DNA of 64,000 nucleotides from Scatosoma sp045124465 (GTDB lineage Bacteria; Bacillota; Clostridia; Christensenellales; Borkfalkiaceae): positions 1-64,000 of the forward strand of contig JBGVLV010000022.1 of NCBI GenBank assembly GCA_045124465.1. Reading direction: 5' to 3'. The notes beneath the pieces were generated by a model. It saw only the letters and a list, made by a program, of their open reading frames with translations. It made no database searches and was not told where the DNA came from. Shown one piece after another: positions 43,127 to 52,239 of this stretch. The first letter of the stretch is position 1. The number at the start of each line of letters is the position of its first letter. The position numbers and the translations under genes were made by a program.

Positions 43127-44206
43127 ATGAAACGGAAACTTTCTACGTTCTGCGCGACGGTCTGCACGTTGCTTTTGGCGGCGGGCTTTTTGCTCGTTTT
43201 CTTTTTCGCACAAAGAGCCGGGATAAAGGAAACGGTAAAATGTATCACGGGGCTTGTATACGGATTTGTTTTCGCGCCCGTTTTGCACGAAATGGGGCAT
43301 ATCGCGTTTGCGGGGATAACGAAAATGCGCGTGGTGTACGCGAAGTTCTTCTGTTTCAAGCTCTACACGAAAGGCAAGAAAAAACGTTTCGCGCTCGCCT
43401 CACCGTTCGCAGCGGATCAAACGCAGGCGGTGCCGCTCGTCGGCGGGAATATGCAAAAACGCGCGAAACTGTATACGCTCGGCGGACTTATCGTCGAAGG
43501 CGCGGTTTTCTTCCTCGTGCTTGCGGCGGCGATAATACTTTTAGTCGCTCTTGACAAGACGAGCTACGTGCTTTGGGGCATAACGCCGTACGCGGGATAT
43601 TTGTTTCTTTTGAACGTATTGCCTTGCGAATACGGGGGCGGGAAAACGGATATGCGCGTTTATCTCGGTCTCAAAAAAGGGTATGCCGAGGAAAAGAATA
43701 TGCTTGCCGCGATGGAGATACAAGGTCGGCTGTCCGAAGGCAAGAGCTTTTCGGAAATAGAAGAAACTTACTATTTCGACGTGCCGCAGATCGCGGAGGA
43801 CGAACCGCTGTTCGCCGTTATGTTGGATCTGCGCTATCGCTACTACCTCGAAAAAGAGGATATGCGGAACGCGGCGATATGTCTGAACCGTTTGGCGTCC
43901 GTGCAGGAATACCTGTCGGACGAGGAAATGCAGCGGCTCGCCGCGGAGCTTGTGTATATGCACGCCGTAAACGGCAATTTCGACGCCGCGGAAGAAAGCG
44001 GGAAATGCTGTAAAGAGTTTTTACAGGGCGAAACGGCGACGGCGAAACGGGCGCTCGCGGCGTACGTCGCGGCGTTTGGCGACGAGGGAAAAGAGGAACG
44101 TTTGCGCGCGCTTTTGGCGCAAGCGGAGACCGCGCTCGCGGACGAACCGATCAAAGGCGTGGAAAAGTTCGAGCGTATCCTGCTTTCTCAACTGCCGTCG
44201 GCATAA
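43127..44206 (+). CDS. M50-like membrane metalloprotease with helical-repeat domain
   Basis: A 359-residue protein. The first half has about four membrane helices with HEMGH (54-58) in a helix, the zinc site of site-2 proteases, and LLNVLPCEYGGGKTD, which stands where M50 proteases have the Asn-Pro-Asp-Gly motif. The Asp is thus shifted or replaced. The second half (about 185-359) is soluble and helical, with alternating Ala/Leu patterns like TPR repeats. It follows Ppx by 12 bp. A role like SpoIVFB, which activates a sporulation sigma factor, is possible but not shown. Confidence 0.7.
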   Translation: MKRKLSTFCATVCTLLLAAGFLLVFFFAQRAGIKETVKCITGLVYGFVFAPVLHEMGHIAFAGITKMRVVYAKFFCFKLYTKGKKKRFALASPFAADQTQAVPLVGGNMQKRAKLYTLGGLIVEGAVFFLVLAAAIILLVALDKTSYVLWGITPYAGYLFLLNVLPCEYGGGKTDMRVYLGLKKGYAEEKNMLAAMEIQGRLSEGKSFSEIEETYYFDVPQIAEDEPLFAVMLDLRYRYYLEKEDMRNAAICLNRLASVQEYLSDEEMQRLAAELVYMHAVNGNFDAAEESGKCCKEFLQGETATAKRALAAYVAAFGDEGKEERLRALLAQAETALADEPIKGVEKFERILLSQLPSA

Positions 44207-44264
44207 AAATACCCGAATAGGGAAATAGTAAGGAAGAAACTTCGTATTCGTAAAGGTGTAACGT

Positions 44265-45794
44265 ATGAAAACGAGAGAGAATATACAGCAAGAAAAAAAG
44301 CGCGACCGCAGAGCGGGCATATTGATGCCCGTTTCTTCGTTGCCTTCGCCGTTCGGGATCGGCACGCTCGGCAAGGGCGCGTACGAGTTCGTAGACTGGT
44401 TGGAGGCGGCAGGTATGAAGATATGGCAGGTATTGCCGCTTTTGCCCACGGGCTACGGCGACAGTCCGTATCAGTCTTTCGCCTCGGACGCGTTGAATTA
44501 TTATTTCATCGACTTCGACCTTTTGGAAGAAGAAGGCTTGCTCGAAAAAAACGAGTACGCGAACATGGTTTGGAGCGACGATCCCCGCCGCGTGGATTAC
44601 GGTCGGCTGTTCGAGCATAAAACGGAGATACTCAGAAAAGCGTACGAACGTTTCGATAAGACGGACGAAACCTGGCAAGCGTTTCTGCAAGAGGGGCGTT
44701 ACGCCGATTTCGCGCTGTTTATGTCCTTGAAAGTGCGGTTCGATTACGCGCCTTGGGAAAACTGGGAAAAGCCGCTTGCAACGCGCGACGAACGCGCGCT
44801 CCGAGCGCATATCGCCTCGCACGCGGAGGAGATAGGTTTTTGGCAATTCACGCAATTTTTGTTCCTCCGTCAATGGAACGCACTCCACGCGTACGCGAAC
44901 GGCAAGGGCATTTCGATAATGGGCGATATGCCCATCTACGTATCGTACGACAGCGTGGAAACGTGGAAGTACCGCAAAGACCTGTTTATGCTCGACAAAA
45001 AGGGTAACGCGTCCTTGCGCGCGGGCGTACCGCCCGACGCGTTCTCGGAGGACGGTCAGCTTTGGGGCAATCCCGTATACGACTGGAAGAAACAAAAAAG
45101 TACGGGATACCGTTGGTGGAAAGAACGCATACGGTATAATTTCTCGCTGTTCGACATCGTGCGTATCGATCATTTCCGCGCGTTCGACCGCTTTTACGCG
45201 ATTCCCGCCGAGGCGGAAACGGCAAGGGAAGGGGAATGGCTGGACGGACCGAAAGCGGAGCTGTTCTCGGATATGAAAGACTGCGCGATCGTCGCGGAAG
45301 ATCTCGGTATCATCGACGACGGCGTGCGTGCGCTTTTGCAAGAAACGGGGTATGCAGGTATGAAAGTATTCGAATTTGCCTTCGACGGAAACTCCGAGAA
45401 CGAGTACCTGCCCGCCCTCTATGGCGAAAACTGCGTGGCGTATACGGGTACGCACGACAATCAGACCCTCCGCGCCTTCCTCGAAACGGACGATGAAAAA
45501 GCGCGGAAAGCGTTCCGAAAGGAAATGGAAAAACAATGCCTGCTTGCGGACGTCGCGTATATCGACGAAACCGTCGAGGACGAGTGCGCGAGCGTGATAG
45601 AGCTGTTGCTCTCCTCCAAAGCGGATACGGTCGTCGTACCGATGCACGACGTGCTCTGTCTTGGCGACGAGGCGCGGCTCAACGCGCCGTCCACCGTTTC
45701 CGAGCGGAACTGGACCTTCCGATTTACGGAAAAAGATTTCAAACGCCGCAAAGCCGCTTGGCTCAAAGAATTGACGGAACGATACGGGCGTTAA
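44265..45794 (+). CDS. malQ: 4-alpha-glucanotransferase
   Basis: GH77 amylomaltase that transfers alpha-1,4-glucan segments, processing imported maltodextrin. The 509 residues match the bacterial family. Landmarks: RRAGILMPVSSLPSPFGIG, VLPLLPTGYGDSPYQS, VRIDHFRAFDRFY (nucleophile Asp), VAEDLGIID (acid Glu) and YTGTHDNQT. It is 164 bp upstream of the malE gene but separated from it by a terminator. Confidence 0.96.
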   Translation: MKTRENIQQEKKRDRRAGILMPVSSLPSPFGIGTLGKGAYEFVDWLEAAGMKIWQVLPLLPTGYGDSPYQSFASDALNYYFIDFDLLEEEGLLEKNEYANMVWSDDPRRVDYGRLFEHKTEILRKAYERFDKTDETWQAFLQEGRYADFALFMSLKVRFDYAPWENWEKPLATRDERALRAHIASHAEEIGFWQFTQFLFLRQWNALHAYANGKGISIMGDMPIYVSYDSVETWKYRKDLFMLDKKGNASLRAGVPPDAFSEDGQLWGNPVYDWKKQKSTGYRWWKERIRYNFSLFDIVRIDHFRAFDRFYAIPAEAETAREGEWLDGPKAELFSDMKDCAIVAEDLGIIDDGVRALLQETGYAGMKVFEFAFDGNSENEYLPALYGENCVAYTGTHDNQTLRAFLETDDEKARKAFRKEMEKQCLLADVAYIDETVEDECASVIELLLSSKADTVVVPMHDVLCLGDEARLNAPSTVSERNWTFRFTEKDFKRRKAAWLKELTERYGR

Positions 45795-45814
45795 AACGCG
45801 GAAAATAACGGACG

Positions 45815-45848
45815 ATCCCACCCCTGTTTTCGGGGGCGGGATTTTTTC
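45815..45848 (+). terminator. Terminator of malQ
   Basis: ATCCCACCCCTG pairs with GGGGCGGGAT with a small internal mismatch, followed by TTTTTTCG. Confidence 0.8.
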
Positions 45849-45897
45849 GTTTGCAGGAATAAAAAGGGGATAAGAAAGAAAAACTAAAAGAAAAGAG

Positions 45898-45930
45898 CGC
45901 GGGTACAAAATTCAGGGTTTGTAACCCGCG
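45898..45930 (+). other. Strong hairpin in the malE upstream region
   Basis: CGCGGGTACAAA (45898-45909) pairs with TTTGTAACCCGCG (45918-45930), with one bulged A. It lies 28 bp before malE. Without a T run it is not a plain terminator. It could be an operator palindrome or an mRNA-stabilising structure. I saw no clear -10/-35 pair here. Confidence 0.4.
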
Positions 45931-45957
45931 AAAAAAGGCAATAAAAGGAGATAAGCA

Positions 45958-47217
45958 ATGAAAAAGACAACGAAAATATTCTGCGGCGTGATGGCTTTTT
46001 GTTCGGCGTTCGGGTTCGTCGGCTGTAAGAAAGACAAGAGCGGCGACGCCGTCAAGCTCACCGTTTGGGTATCCGAATCCGACCGCGCGTTCGCAACCGC
46101 CGTCGTGGAAGAATTCAAAAAACAGAACCCCGATAAAACCTATCAGTTCACCATCGACGTACAGGGTGAAAACGATGTGGCGACTCGCGTTTTGAACGAC
46201 GTGGAAAACGCCGCGGACGTGTTCTCTTGCGCGAACGATCAGCTCAGCAAACTCATCAACGGCGACGCGCTCGCCAAGATCGCGGGCGCGAGACTGGAAC
46301 GTTTGAAAGAGGCGAACTCCGACCGTTCCATCGATTCGGCGACGATGACGGTAAAGGGTACGGAGGGCGTTTACGGTATGCCGTATACGGACAATACGTT
46401 CTTCCTGTATTACGATAAATCGGTATTGAGCGAAACGGACGTGCAGAGTATCGACGGTATTTTAAGCAAGTGCGGCTCGACCAAGAAATTCGCGTTCCCT
46501 ATGACGGACGGTTGGTACACCACCTCGTTCTATTTCGGGAAAGACCTCGGCTACGAAGTGACCTACGACGATAACCTTGCGGAAACGACGATAAAATGCG
46601 ATTTCGGCAACGAAACGGGCGTAGCGGTGACGGAGGCGATGTGGAATCTCGTCAAGGACAGCCGCGTGAAAGCGGACGCGAACGATTCCAAGATCACGGC
46701 GGGATTCAACGACGGTTCGGTGGTTGCGGCGGTGTCGGGGATCTGGAATAAAACGACGATCGAGAGCTATCTCGGCGAGAACTTCGCGGCGGCGAAATTG
46801 CCCACGTACACCTATAATAAAGGCAAGACGGGCGAAGAACAGGTCCAGCTCGTTTCGTTTGCGGGGTATAAGCTTATGGGCGTGAACAACTATTCCAAGA
46901 ACAAGACGGACGCGATGGATTTCGCGGAGTTCTATACGAATAAAGAAAATCAGATAAAGCACTTCGAGGACCGCGGTTTCGTGCCGACGAACGAAGAGGC
47001 GAGAGCGGACGAAAAGGTGCAGGCGGACGTTTGCGCGAAAGCGATAACCGAACAGCTCGGTCATAGCAAAACGCAAAAAGAAGTTCCCTCTACCCTTTGG
47101 GTACCGATGGAAGGTCTTGGCGCGGCGATGGTCACGGGTGCGCAGAGCGGGAACTTCGATTTGAGCAGTCAGCTCAAAGCCTGCGTAAACGCGATCCAAA
47201 AGAACGTGAACTCGTAA
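45958..47217 (+). CDS. malE: Maltodextrin-type ABC solute-binding lipoprotein
   Basis: A 419-residue family 1 binding lipoprotein. The signal peptide has lipobox GFVGC (Cys at about 23). The mature part begins VKLTVWVSESDRAFATAVVEEFKKQNP and contains YGMPYTDNTFFLYYDKSVLSE, a typical sugar-binding pattern. Maltodextrin as substrate is inferred from malF, malG and the nearby malQ. AAAGGAG precedes the ATG. Confidence 0.9.
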   Translation: MKKTTKIFCGVMAFCSAFGFVGCKKDKSGDAVKLTVWVSESDRAFATAVVEEFKKQNPDKTYQFTIDVQGENDVATRVLNDVENAADVFSCANDQLSKLINGDALAKIAGARLERLKEANSDRSIDSATMTVKGTEGVYGMPYTDNTFFLYYDKSVLSETDVQSIDGILSKCGSTKKFAFPMTDGWYTTSFYFGKDLGYEVTYDDNLAETTIKCDFGNETGVAVTEAMWNLVKDSRVKADANDSKITAGFNDGSVVAAVSGIWNKTTIESYLGENFAAAKLPTYTYNKGKTGEEQVQLVSFAGYKLMGVNNYSKNKTDAMDFAEFYTNKENQIKHFEDRGFVPTNEEARADEKVQADVCAKAITEQLGHSKTQKEVPSTLWVPMEGLGAAMVTGAQSGNFDLSSQLKACVNAIQKNVNS

Positions 47218-47222
47218 AGAAA

Positions 47223-47244
47223 GGGGCTTTTTCAAATAAGCCCC
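47223..47244 (+). other. malE-malF intergenic hairpin
   Basis: GGGGCTT (47223-47229) pairs with AAGCCCC (47238-47244). It lies 6 bp after malE. Such structures often stabilise the 3' end of the binding-protein message so that more MalE than MalF/G is made. Confidence 0.55.
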
Positions 47245-47267
47245 GCGGCATGGAAAGGGGAGGAAAT

Positions 47268-48671
47268 ATGGAAGAACTTGCACAAAAAAAACGTGCCAAA
47301 TCCAACTTCGTCAAAGACCTGGGTGGGGCATTTAAAAACGGATCGAACGTTACGCGCCTTTCCTTTCTCGTTATGGGGTTCGGGAATATGGCGCGCGGTC
47401 AAATCGTAAAAGGGCTTTTGTATATGCTCACGCAAGCGACGTTTTTGCTGTTTATGATCTTTTTCGGCGGCGGATATATCGGACACCTGTTTTCAGGCGA
47501 TCTCGGCAGAACGCTTTCGGGCGAGATCTGGAACGAAGAGTTGCAGATATTCGAAAAGGTGCAAGGCGACAACAGTTTCCTAATCCTCTTATACGGCGTA
47601 ATGTCGCTCGTGCTCGTCGCACTGTTCCTCGTCGTTTGGGGTATGAACGTAAAGAGCAGTTACGAAAACGATCTTCGGCTTGAAAAGGGGGAAAAGGTCC
47701 GTTCCTTTAAAGAGGACTGGCACGTGCTCTTGAACGAGAAATTCCATATCCCGCTCCTGATCTTGCCGTTCGCGGGGCTTATCGTCTTTACGGTCATGCC
47801 GCTCATCTTTATGGTGCTGATCGCGTTCACGAATTACGACTACGCGCATATGCCGCCCGGAACGCTGTTCGACTGGGTAGGGCTTGCCAACTTCAAAATG
47901 CTGTTCTCGCTTTCGGGCGGAACTTCGGGGTTTGCGTTCGTGTTCTTGCGCGTATTGCTCTGGACTTTCGTTTGGGCGTTCTTCGCTACGTTCACCAACT
48001 ATTTCCTCGGTCTTGTCATCGCGCTCCTTATCCAAAAGAAAGGGATTCGGCTCAAAGCGCTTTGGCGTACTTTGTTCGTCATCGCCATCGCCGTGCCGCA
48101 GTTCGTCACCTTGCTTTTGATGCAGAAGATACTCGACGGCGACGGTATTCTGAATAAGATACTCGGCACGAATATTTTGTGGCTCGCCGATCAACGGTAC
48201 TATTCCCTGCTCCCGCGCGTGATGATCATTCTCGTGAACATTTGGATCGGCGTACCGTATACGCTGTTGATGTGTTCGGGTATTCTTATGAACATTCCCG
48301 CCGACTATTACGAGGCGGCACGTATCGACGGCGCGTCGCCCGTGCGTATCTTTTTCAACGTTACGCTGCCGTATATGATGCAGGTCACGACGCCCTATCT
48401 CATAACCCAGTTCGTCGGAAATATCAATAATTTCAACGTCATCTGGCTGTTGACGGGCGGGGGACCCGTAGATAACGTGCATTACGGCGGCGGCTCGCAG
48501 GCGCAGTCTACCGACTTGCTCGTTACGTGGCTGTACCGCTTGACGACCGATCAAAACCCGAAATATAACGTAGCCTCGGTGATCGGTATCGTTATCTTCG
48601 TCATTTGCGCCGTGCTTTCGCTCATCACGTATAATAAAACGGCGGCGAAGGGGGAGGAGACCTTTCAATGA
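47268..48671 (+). CDS. malF: Maltodextrin ABC permease MalF
   Basis: A 467-residue permease with about eight helices. The first 120 residues hold two extra helices before the core, as in MalF of Firmicutes. The coupling loop is YYEAARIDGASPVRIFFNVTLP and NNFNVIWLLTGGGPV follows, the signature of this family. GGGGAGGAA precedes the ATG at 47268, so an extended upstream start inside malE is rejected. It overlaps malG by 4 bp. Confidence 0.94.
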   Translation: MEELAQKKRAKSNFVKDLGGAFKNGSNVTRLSFLVMGFGNMARGQIVKGLLYMLTQATFLLFMIFFGGGYIGHLFSGDLGRTLSGEIWNEELQIFEKVQGDNSFLILLYGVMSLVLVALFLVVWGMNVKSSYENDLRLEKGEKVRSFKEDWHVLLNEKFHIPLLILPFAGLIVFTVMPLIFMVLIAFTNYDYAHMPPGTLFDWVGLANFKMLFSLSGGTSGFAFVFLRVLLWTFVWAFFATFTNYFLGLVIALLIQKKGIRLKALWRTLFVIAIAVPQFVTLLLMQKILDGDGILNKILGTNILWLADQRYYSLLPRVMIILVNIWIGVPYTLLMCSGILMNIPADYYEAARIDGASPVRIFFNVTLPYMMQVTTPYLITQFVGNINNFNVIWLLTGGGPVDNVHYGGGSQAQSTDLLVTWLYRLTTDQNPKYNVASVIGIVIFVICAVLSLITYNKTAAKGEETFQ

Positions 48672-49531
48672 AAAACAGGACTTTCGCAAAGATCAGAGGT
48701 CGCGTTTCCGACTTTTTCGTTTATATTTTGCTCGCCGCGCTCGGTATCTTGTGGGTACTGCCGATAGGCTATCTTGTATATACGGCGTTCCGCGTGACCC
48801 CTTCGACGGGGATCATCAATACGTTGTTCCCCGAAAATTTAAAACTCGGGATAGGGAACTTTTCCCGCCTGTTTTCCGATACGCTGTTTTTGCGTTGGCT
48901 GGGGAATACGTTGCTCGTTTCCGTCTGTTCGTGCGCGTTGACGACGTTTTTTATCCTGATGGTCAGCTACGCGCTTTCCCGACTTCGGTTCAAACTCCGT
49001 AAACCCATTATGAACGTACTTTTGGTACTGGGTATGTTCCCCGGCTTTATGAGCATGATAGCGGTGTATTTCATTCTCAAAGCAATGGGACTGACCAACT
49101 CTCTGCTCGCGCTCATATTAGTGTATTCGGGCAGCGCGGCGTTGTCGTATTATATCTGTAAAGGCTTTTTCGATACCGTACCGCGCGCGATGGAGGAGGC
49201 GGCGATCCTCGATGGGGCAAGCCAACCCGTCGTGTTTATGAAGATAATCCTGCCGCTGGCAAAACCTATCATCGTGTATACGGTACTGACCTCGTTCATA
49301 GCCCCGTGGTGCGACTTTATCTTCGTTAATACGATCATCAGCGATCGGAATCTGTATACGGTGTCGCTGGGGTTGTTTAAGATGATCAACGCGGAAAAGA
49401 ACAGTTTCAACGACAATTTCACCGTCTTTTGCGCGGGCGCGTTCGTCGTAGGCGGCATCATCGTAACGTTGTTTATGAGCATGCAAAGATACTACGTGGA
49501 GGGCGTAACGAGCGGTGCCGTCAAAGGCTGA
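48668..49531 (+). CDS. malG: Maltodextrin ABC permease MalG
   Basis: A 287-residue permease with six helices, partner of MalF. The coupling loop reads AMEEAAILDGASQPVVFMKIILPLAKP. The C-terminal part has APWCDFIFVNTII and ends MQRYYVEGVTSGAVKG, the standard MalG ending. No malK follows; the ATPase must come from elsewhere in the genome. Confidence 0.95.
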   Translation: MKNRTFAKIRGRVSDFFVYILLAALGILWVLPIGYLVYTAFRVTPSTGIINTLFPENLKLGIGNFSRLFSDTLFLRWLGNTLLVSVCSCALTTFFILMVSYALSRLRFKLRKPIMNVLLVLGMFPGFMSMIAVYFILKAMGLTNSLLALILVYSGSAALSYYICKGFFDTVPRAMEEAAILDGASQPVVFMKIILPLAKPIIVYTVLTSFIAPWCDFIFVNTIISDRNLYTVSLGLFKMINAEKNSFNDNFTVFCAGAFVVGGIIVTLFMSMQRYYVEGVTSGAVKG

Positions 49532-49543
49532 AAAAGAAAGAAA

Positions 49544-49587
49544 AAACGAAAATATCCATTCCAAACGCGGAATGGATATTTTCGTTT
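49544..49587. terminator. Bidirectional terminator between malG and the XRE gene
   Basis: A perfect 19-bp inverted repeat (49544-49562 with 49569-49587, 6-nt loop) with A and T ends on both sides. It separates two convergent genes. Confidence 0.9.
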
Positions 49588-49859
49588 CAGTATTTTTTTA
49601 ATTCGTCCAGTTCGTTTTTTATCTTTTCGATCGCGCGTAATCGCCGTTCTTTCGTGAATAGGTCTTGTTGCGTTCGGCAAACAAGATAGTCTATGGATAC
49701 GCCGAAAAAATCCGCAAGCTTGATCAACGCGTATGCGTCGGGTACTGTCTTTCCCGTTTCATAATTCGAAATCGTGCGTTGGTCTATCCCCGTTTTCTCC
49801 GCTAAGTCGCTCTGCCGCAGATCCATGTCCTCCCGCAGATCCCGTATCCTGTTCCTCAT
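49587..49859 (-). CDS. XRE family transcriptional regulator
   Basis: A 90-residue DNA-binding protein with a Cro/CI helix-turn-helix over residues 1-60: LREDMDLRQSDLAEKTGIDQ then RTISNYETGKTVPDAYALIKLADFFGVSIDYLV. The last 30 residues form a charged helix, probably for dimerisation. It is divergent from the large surface lipoprotein at 50006; the shared region holds palindromes that fit an autoregulated operator. GAGGGAGAG precedes the ATG. Confidence 0.9.
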   Translation of the reverse strand: MRNRIRDLREDMDLRQSDLAEKTGIDQRTISNYETGKTVPDAYALIKLADFFGVSIDYLVCRTQQDLFTKERRLRAIEKIKNELDELKKY

Positions 49860-49895
49860 TTCTCTCCCTCTTCCTTACTGATTATTTTTTCTATC

Positions 49896-49913
49896 TTACC
49901 ATATTTTTGGTAA
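49896..49913. promoter_or_regulatory. Operator-like palindrome O1
   Basis: TTACCATATTTTTGGTAA is an imperfect inverted repeat of TTACC/GGTAA arms. It lies 37 bp from the XRE start codon and just upstream of the plus-strand -35 box. Confidence 0.55.
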
Positions 49914-49920
49914 AAATAGC

Positions 49921-49949
49921 TTGATATACTAAAATTTATCATATATAAT
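49921..49949 (+). promoter_or_regulatory. Promoter of the InlB/BspA lipoprotein gene, with operator half-site
   Basis: TTGATA (49921-49926) and TATAAT (49944-49949) with 17-bp spacing. The spacer holds TACTAAAATTTATCATA, a weaker copy of the operator motif. Binding there would block transcription. Confidence 0.75.
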
Positions 49950-49956
49950 TATATTG

Positions 49957-49972
49957 TACCAAAATATTAGTA
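49957..49972. promoter_or_regulatory. Operator-like palindrome O2
   Basis: TACCAAAATATTAGTA has arms matching O1 read on the other strand (TACCAAAAATATGGTA). It overlaps the predicted start of the lipoprotein transcript. Confidence 0.55.
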
Positions 49973-50005
49973 AATAAAGCACTTTTAGAAAACGGAGGTA
50001 TATTT

Positions 50006-52219
50006 ATGAGGATAAAAAAGTTTTTGGTAAGTTTGATTATTTGCCTGATAACGGGCATTTCGGCTTTTTCGATTTCGAGTTGCGACCAGACCGAACAACC
50101 GCAAGACCCGTCGAGCGGCAACGAACAGACGGACGGCGAAAATAACGGTGGGGCGGAGCAGAAAACGGAATATACCGTCACGTATAACGCCAACGGCGGC
50201 GTTTTTGCGGACGGTAACGCTACTATGTCCGCAAAAACGGAAAAGGACGCGGTTCTTACCGCACCTGCCTCGCCGCAAAGAACATACTATAAATTCAACG
50301 GCTGGTCGAAAAATTCCTCGGGTACGGAAATATGGAATTTCGCAACCGATACGGTGACGGGCGATCTCACGCTGTATGCGGTGTGGAAACAGGAAGGCGC
50401 CGTCATTTTCAGCGTGGACGGCGCAAGTATCGAAAATAAGGAAATATTTATGCTCGTCAATCATACGGTCGATAGCGTTTCTTTGGCGAATAAGATCGTA
50501 TGCTCCGACGAGAGCGTTTGGAAACTCTATTACGATAAACTCGGTCAAATGGAAATTCCCACCAAAATCGCCGCAAGCTCTTATGGCGAGCTTGACGACG
50601 GCGATAACGTCTTTTATATTGTCGTTACTTCTAACGACGGTACGCAAGTCAACGTTTACGAACTGAACGTTTACAGGAGCTACGCCGTAAACGTAAATTA
50701 TTACGACGGCAATACCCTTTTAAAGACGGAAACCGCATACACGGGCTATGAATTTACTACGACTTATACCCCGAATATCACGGGCTATACCTTTAACGAC
50801 TGGAATTATACCGCTCGCGTGCTTTGGGACGGTTTAAACCTGTACGCCGATAAAACCGCAAATACGTATAAAGTCACCTATGACGTAAACGGCGGCGACG
50901 AACTGACGACCACCGAAAAAACGGTGACGTACGATAGCGATTATACTTTGACGAAACCCAAGAGAACGGGTTATACGTTCCTCGGCTGGTATTACGGCTC
51001 TACGCAACTGACGAATTCCAACGGCAGTTCGCTGGAAAGTTGGGGGTATGCAAGCGATAAAACGGCAACGGCAAAATGGCAAGCAAACGAATATACGGTT
51101 ACGTTGAATAGAAACAACACGAGCGCGGGTACGGTGACGGGCGCGGGCGATCACGCCTATGATAGCAACGTAACGGTCACGGCAAGCACGAACGCAGGGT
51201 GTACGTGGCTCGGTTGGTACGATAAAAACGACGAACTTGTAACAACGGAATATTCGTATGCCTTTGAAATGGGCTTTGCCGTAACGTATACGGCAAAGTG
51301 GAGCAAAACGACGGTTACAAAAAATATTTCGGGCGCGGGTTCGGTAACTTCTTTGTCGGGGAAATATGTAAACGGGCAGGAAATCACAGTAACGGCAACT
51401 ACGTACAGCGGCTACACTTGGCTTGGTTGGTATAATGACGAAACGCTTTTGACGAGAGAGTTAAGTTATACGTTCACGATGTCTGCGGAAAATATAACGT
51501 ATATGGCGAAGTGGGAAGTTTGGGAGAAACTGAAAGACTTTACGTTTACTTCTACTGAAACAACTTTGACGATTAAGGGTGTAAAGGATAAAACGGTGAC
51601 AGAAATTGTTGTTCCCGATGATGTGACCTCGATAAGCTCGGGAGCATTTAGCGGTTGTTCCAAACTTGAAAGTATAACGATTCCGTTTGTGGGAGCAGTA
51701 GCAGGAAAAACAGCAAGCGATACTTATCAGTATCCGTTTGGTTATATTTTTGGGACAGGGGCTACGAGGCAATATTATTATGGTTCAAGTACGAGCAAAA
51801 CGACGTATAATACTTATTATATTCCGACAAGTTTAAAATCGGTAACGGTGACGGGTGGGAATATCCTTTACGGCGCGTTTTATAATTGCAGTGGATTGAC
51901 GAATATCACAATTTCTGACAGCGTAACTTCTATCGGTGGTGCTGCGTTTAAAAATTGCAGTGGTTTGACAAGTATAACGATTCCCGATGGTGTAACTTCT
52001 ATCGGGGAGTGGGCGTTCTCTGGTTGCAGTAGTTTGACGAGCGTGTACTATAAAGGAACGGCGGAGGAGTGGTCGGGAATCAATATGGATTATTACAATA
52101 CAGAATTGACTTCTGCGACGAGGTATTATTATATCGAGAACGAGGCGGACGTGCCGACGGACGGCGGGAATTACTGGCATTACGTGGACGGCGTGCCGAC
52201 TGCGTGGGTACTGGAATAA
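50006..52219 (+). CDS. Surface lipoprotein with InlB-type repeats and BspA-like LRRs
   Basis: A 737-residue lipoprotein. The signal peptide has lipobox SISSC (Cys at about 26), followed by an acidic, low-complexity linker. Next come about five InlB B-type repeats (for example YTVTYNANGGVFADGN to LTLYAVWK, and GYTFLGWYYGSTQLTNSNGS). The C-terminal part has BspA-type leucine-rich repeats (IPDGVTSIGEWAFSGCSSLT). These modules serve in adhesion or in binding of host or bacterial ligands. The stretch encoding the LRRs, about 51540-52080, is more A/T rich than the rest, hinting at module exchange. Confidence 0.88.
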   Translation: MRIKKFLVSLIICLITGISAFSISSCDQTEQPQDPSSGNEQTDGENNGGAEQKTEYTVTYNANGGVFADGNATMSAKTEKDAVLTAPASPQRTYYKFNGWSKNSSGTEIWNFATDTVTGDLTLYAVWKQEGAVIFSVDGASIENKEIFMLVNHTVDSVSLANKIVCSDESVWKLYYDKLGQMEIPTKIAASSYGELDDGDNVFYIVVTSNDGTQVNVYELNVYRSYAVNVNYYDGNTLLKTETAYTGYEFTTTYTPNITGYTFNDWNYTARVLWDGLNLYADKTANTYKVTYDVNGGDELTTTEKTVTYDSDYTLTKPKRTGYTFLGWYYGSTQLTNSNGSSLESWGYASDKTATAKWQANEYTVTLNRNNTSAGTVTGAGDHAYDSNVTVTASTNAGCTWLGWYDKNDELVTTEYSYAFEMGFAVTYTAKWSKTTVTKNISGAGSVTSLSGKYVNGQEITVTATTYSGYTWLGWYNDETLLTRELSYTFTMSAENITYMAKWEVWEKLKDFTFTSTETTLTIKGVKDKTVTEIVVPDDVTSISSGAFSGCSKLESITIPFVGAVAGKTASDTYQYPFGYIFGTGATRQYYYGSSTSKTTYNTYYIPTSLKSVTVTGGNILYGAFYNCSGLTNITISDSVTSIGGAAFKNCSGLTSITIPDGVTSIGEWAFSGCSSLTSVYYKGTAEEWSGINMDYYNTELTSATRYYYIENEADVPTDGGNYWHYVDGVPTAWVLE

Positions 52220-52239
52220 CGACGGGAAATAATAAAAGG

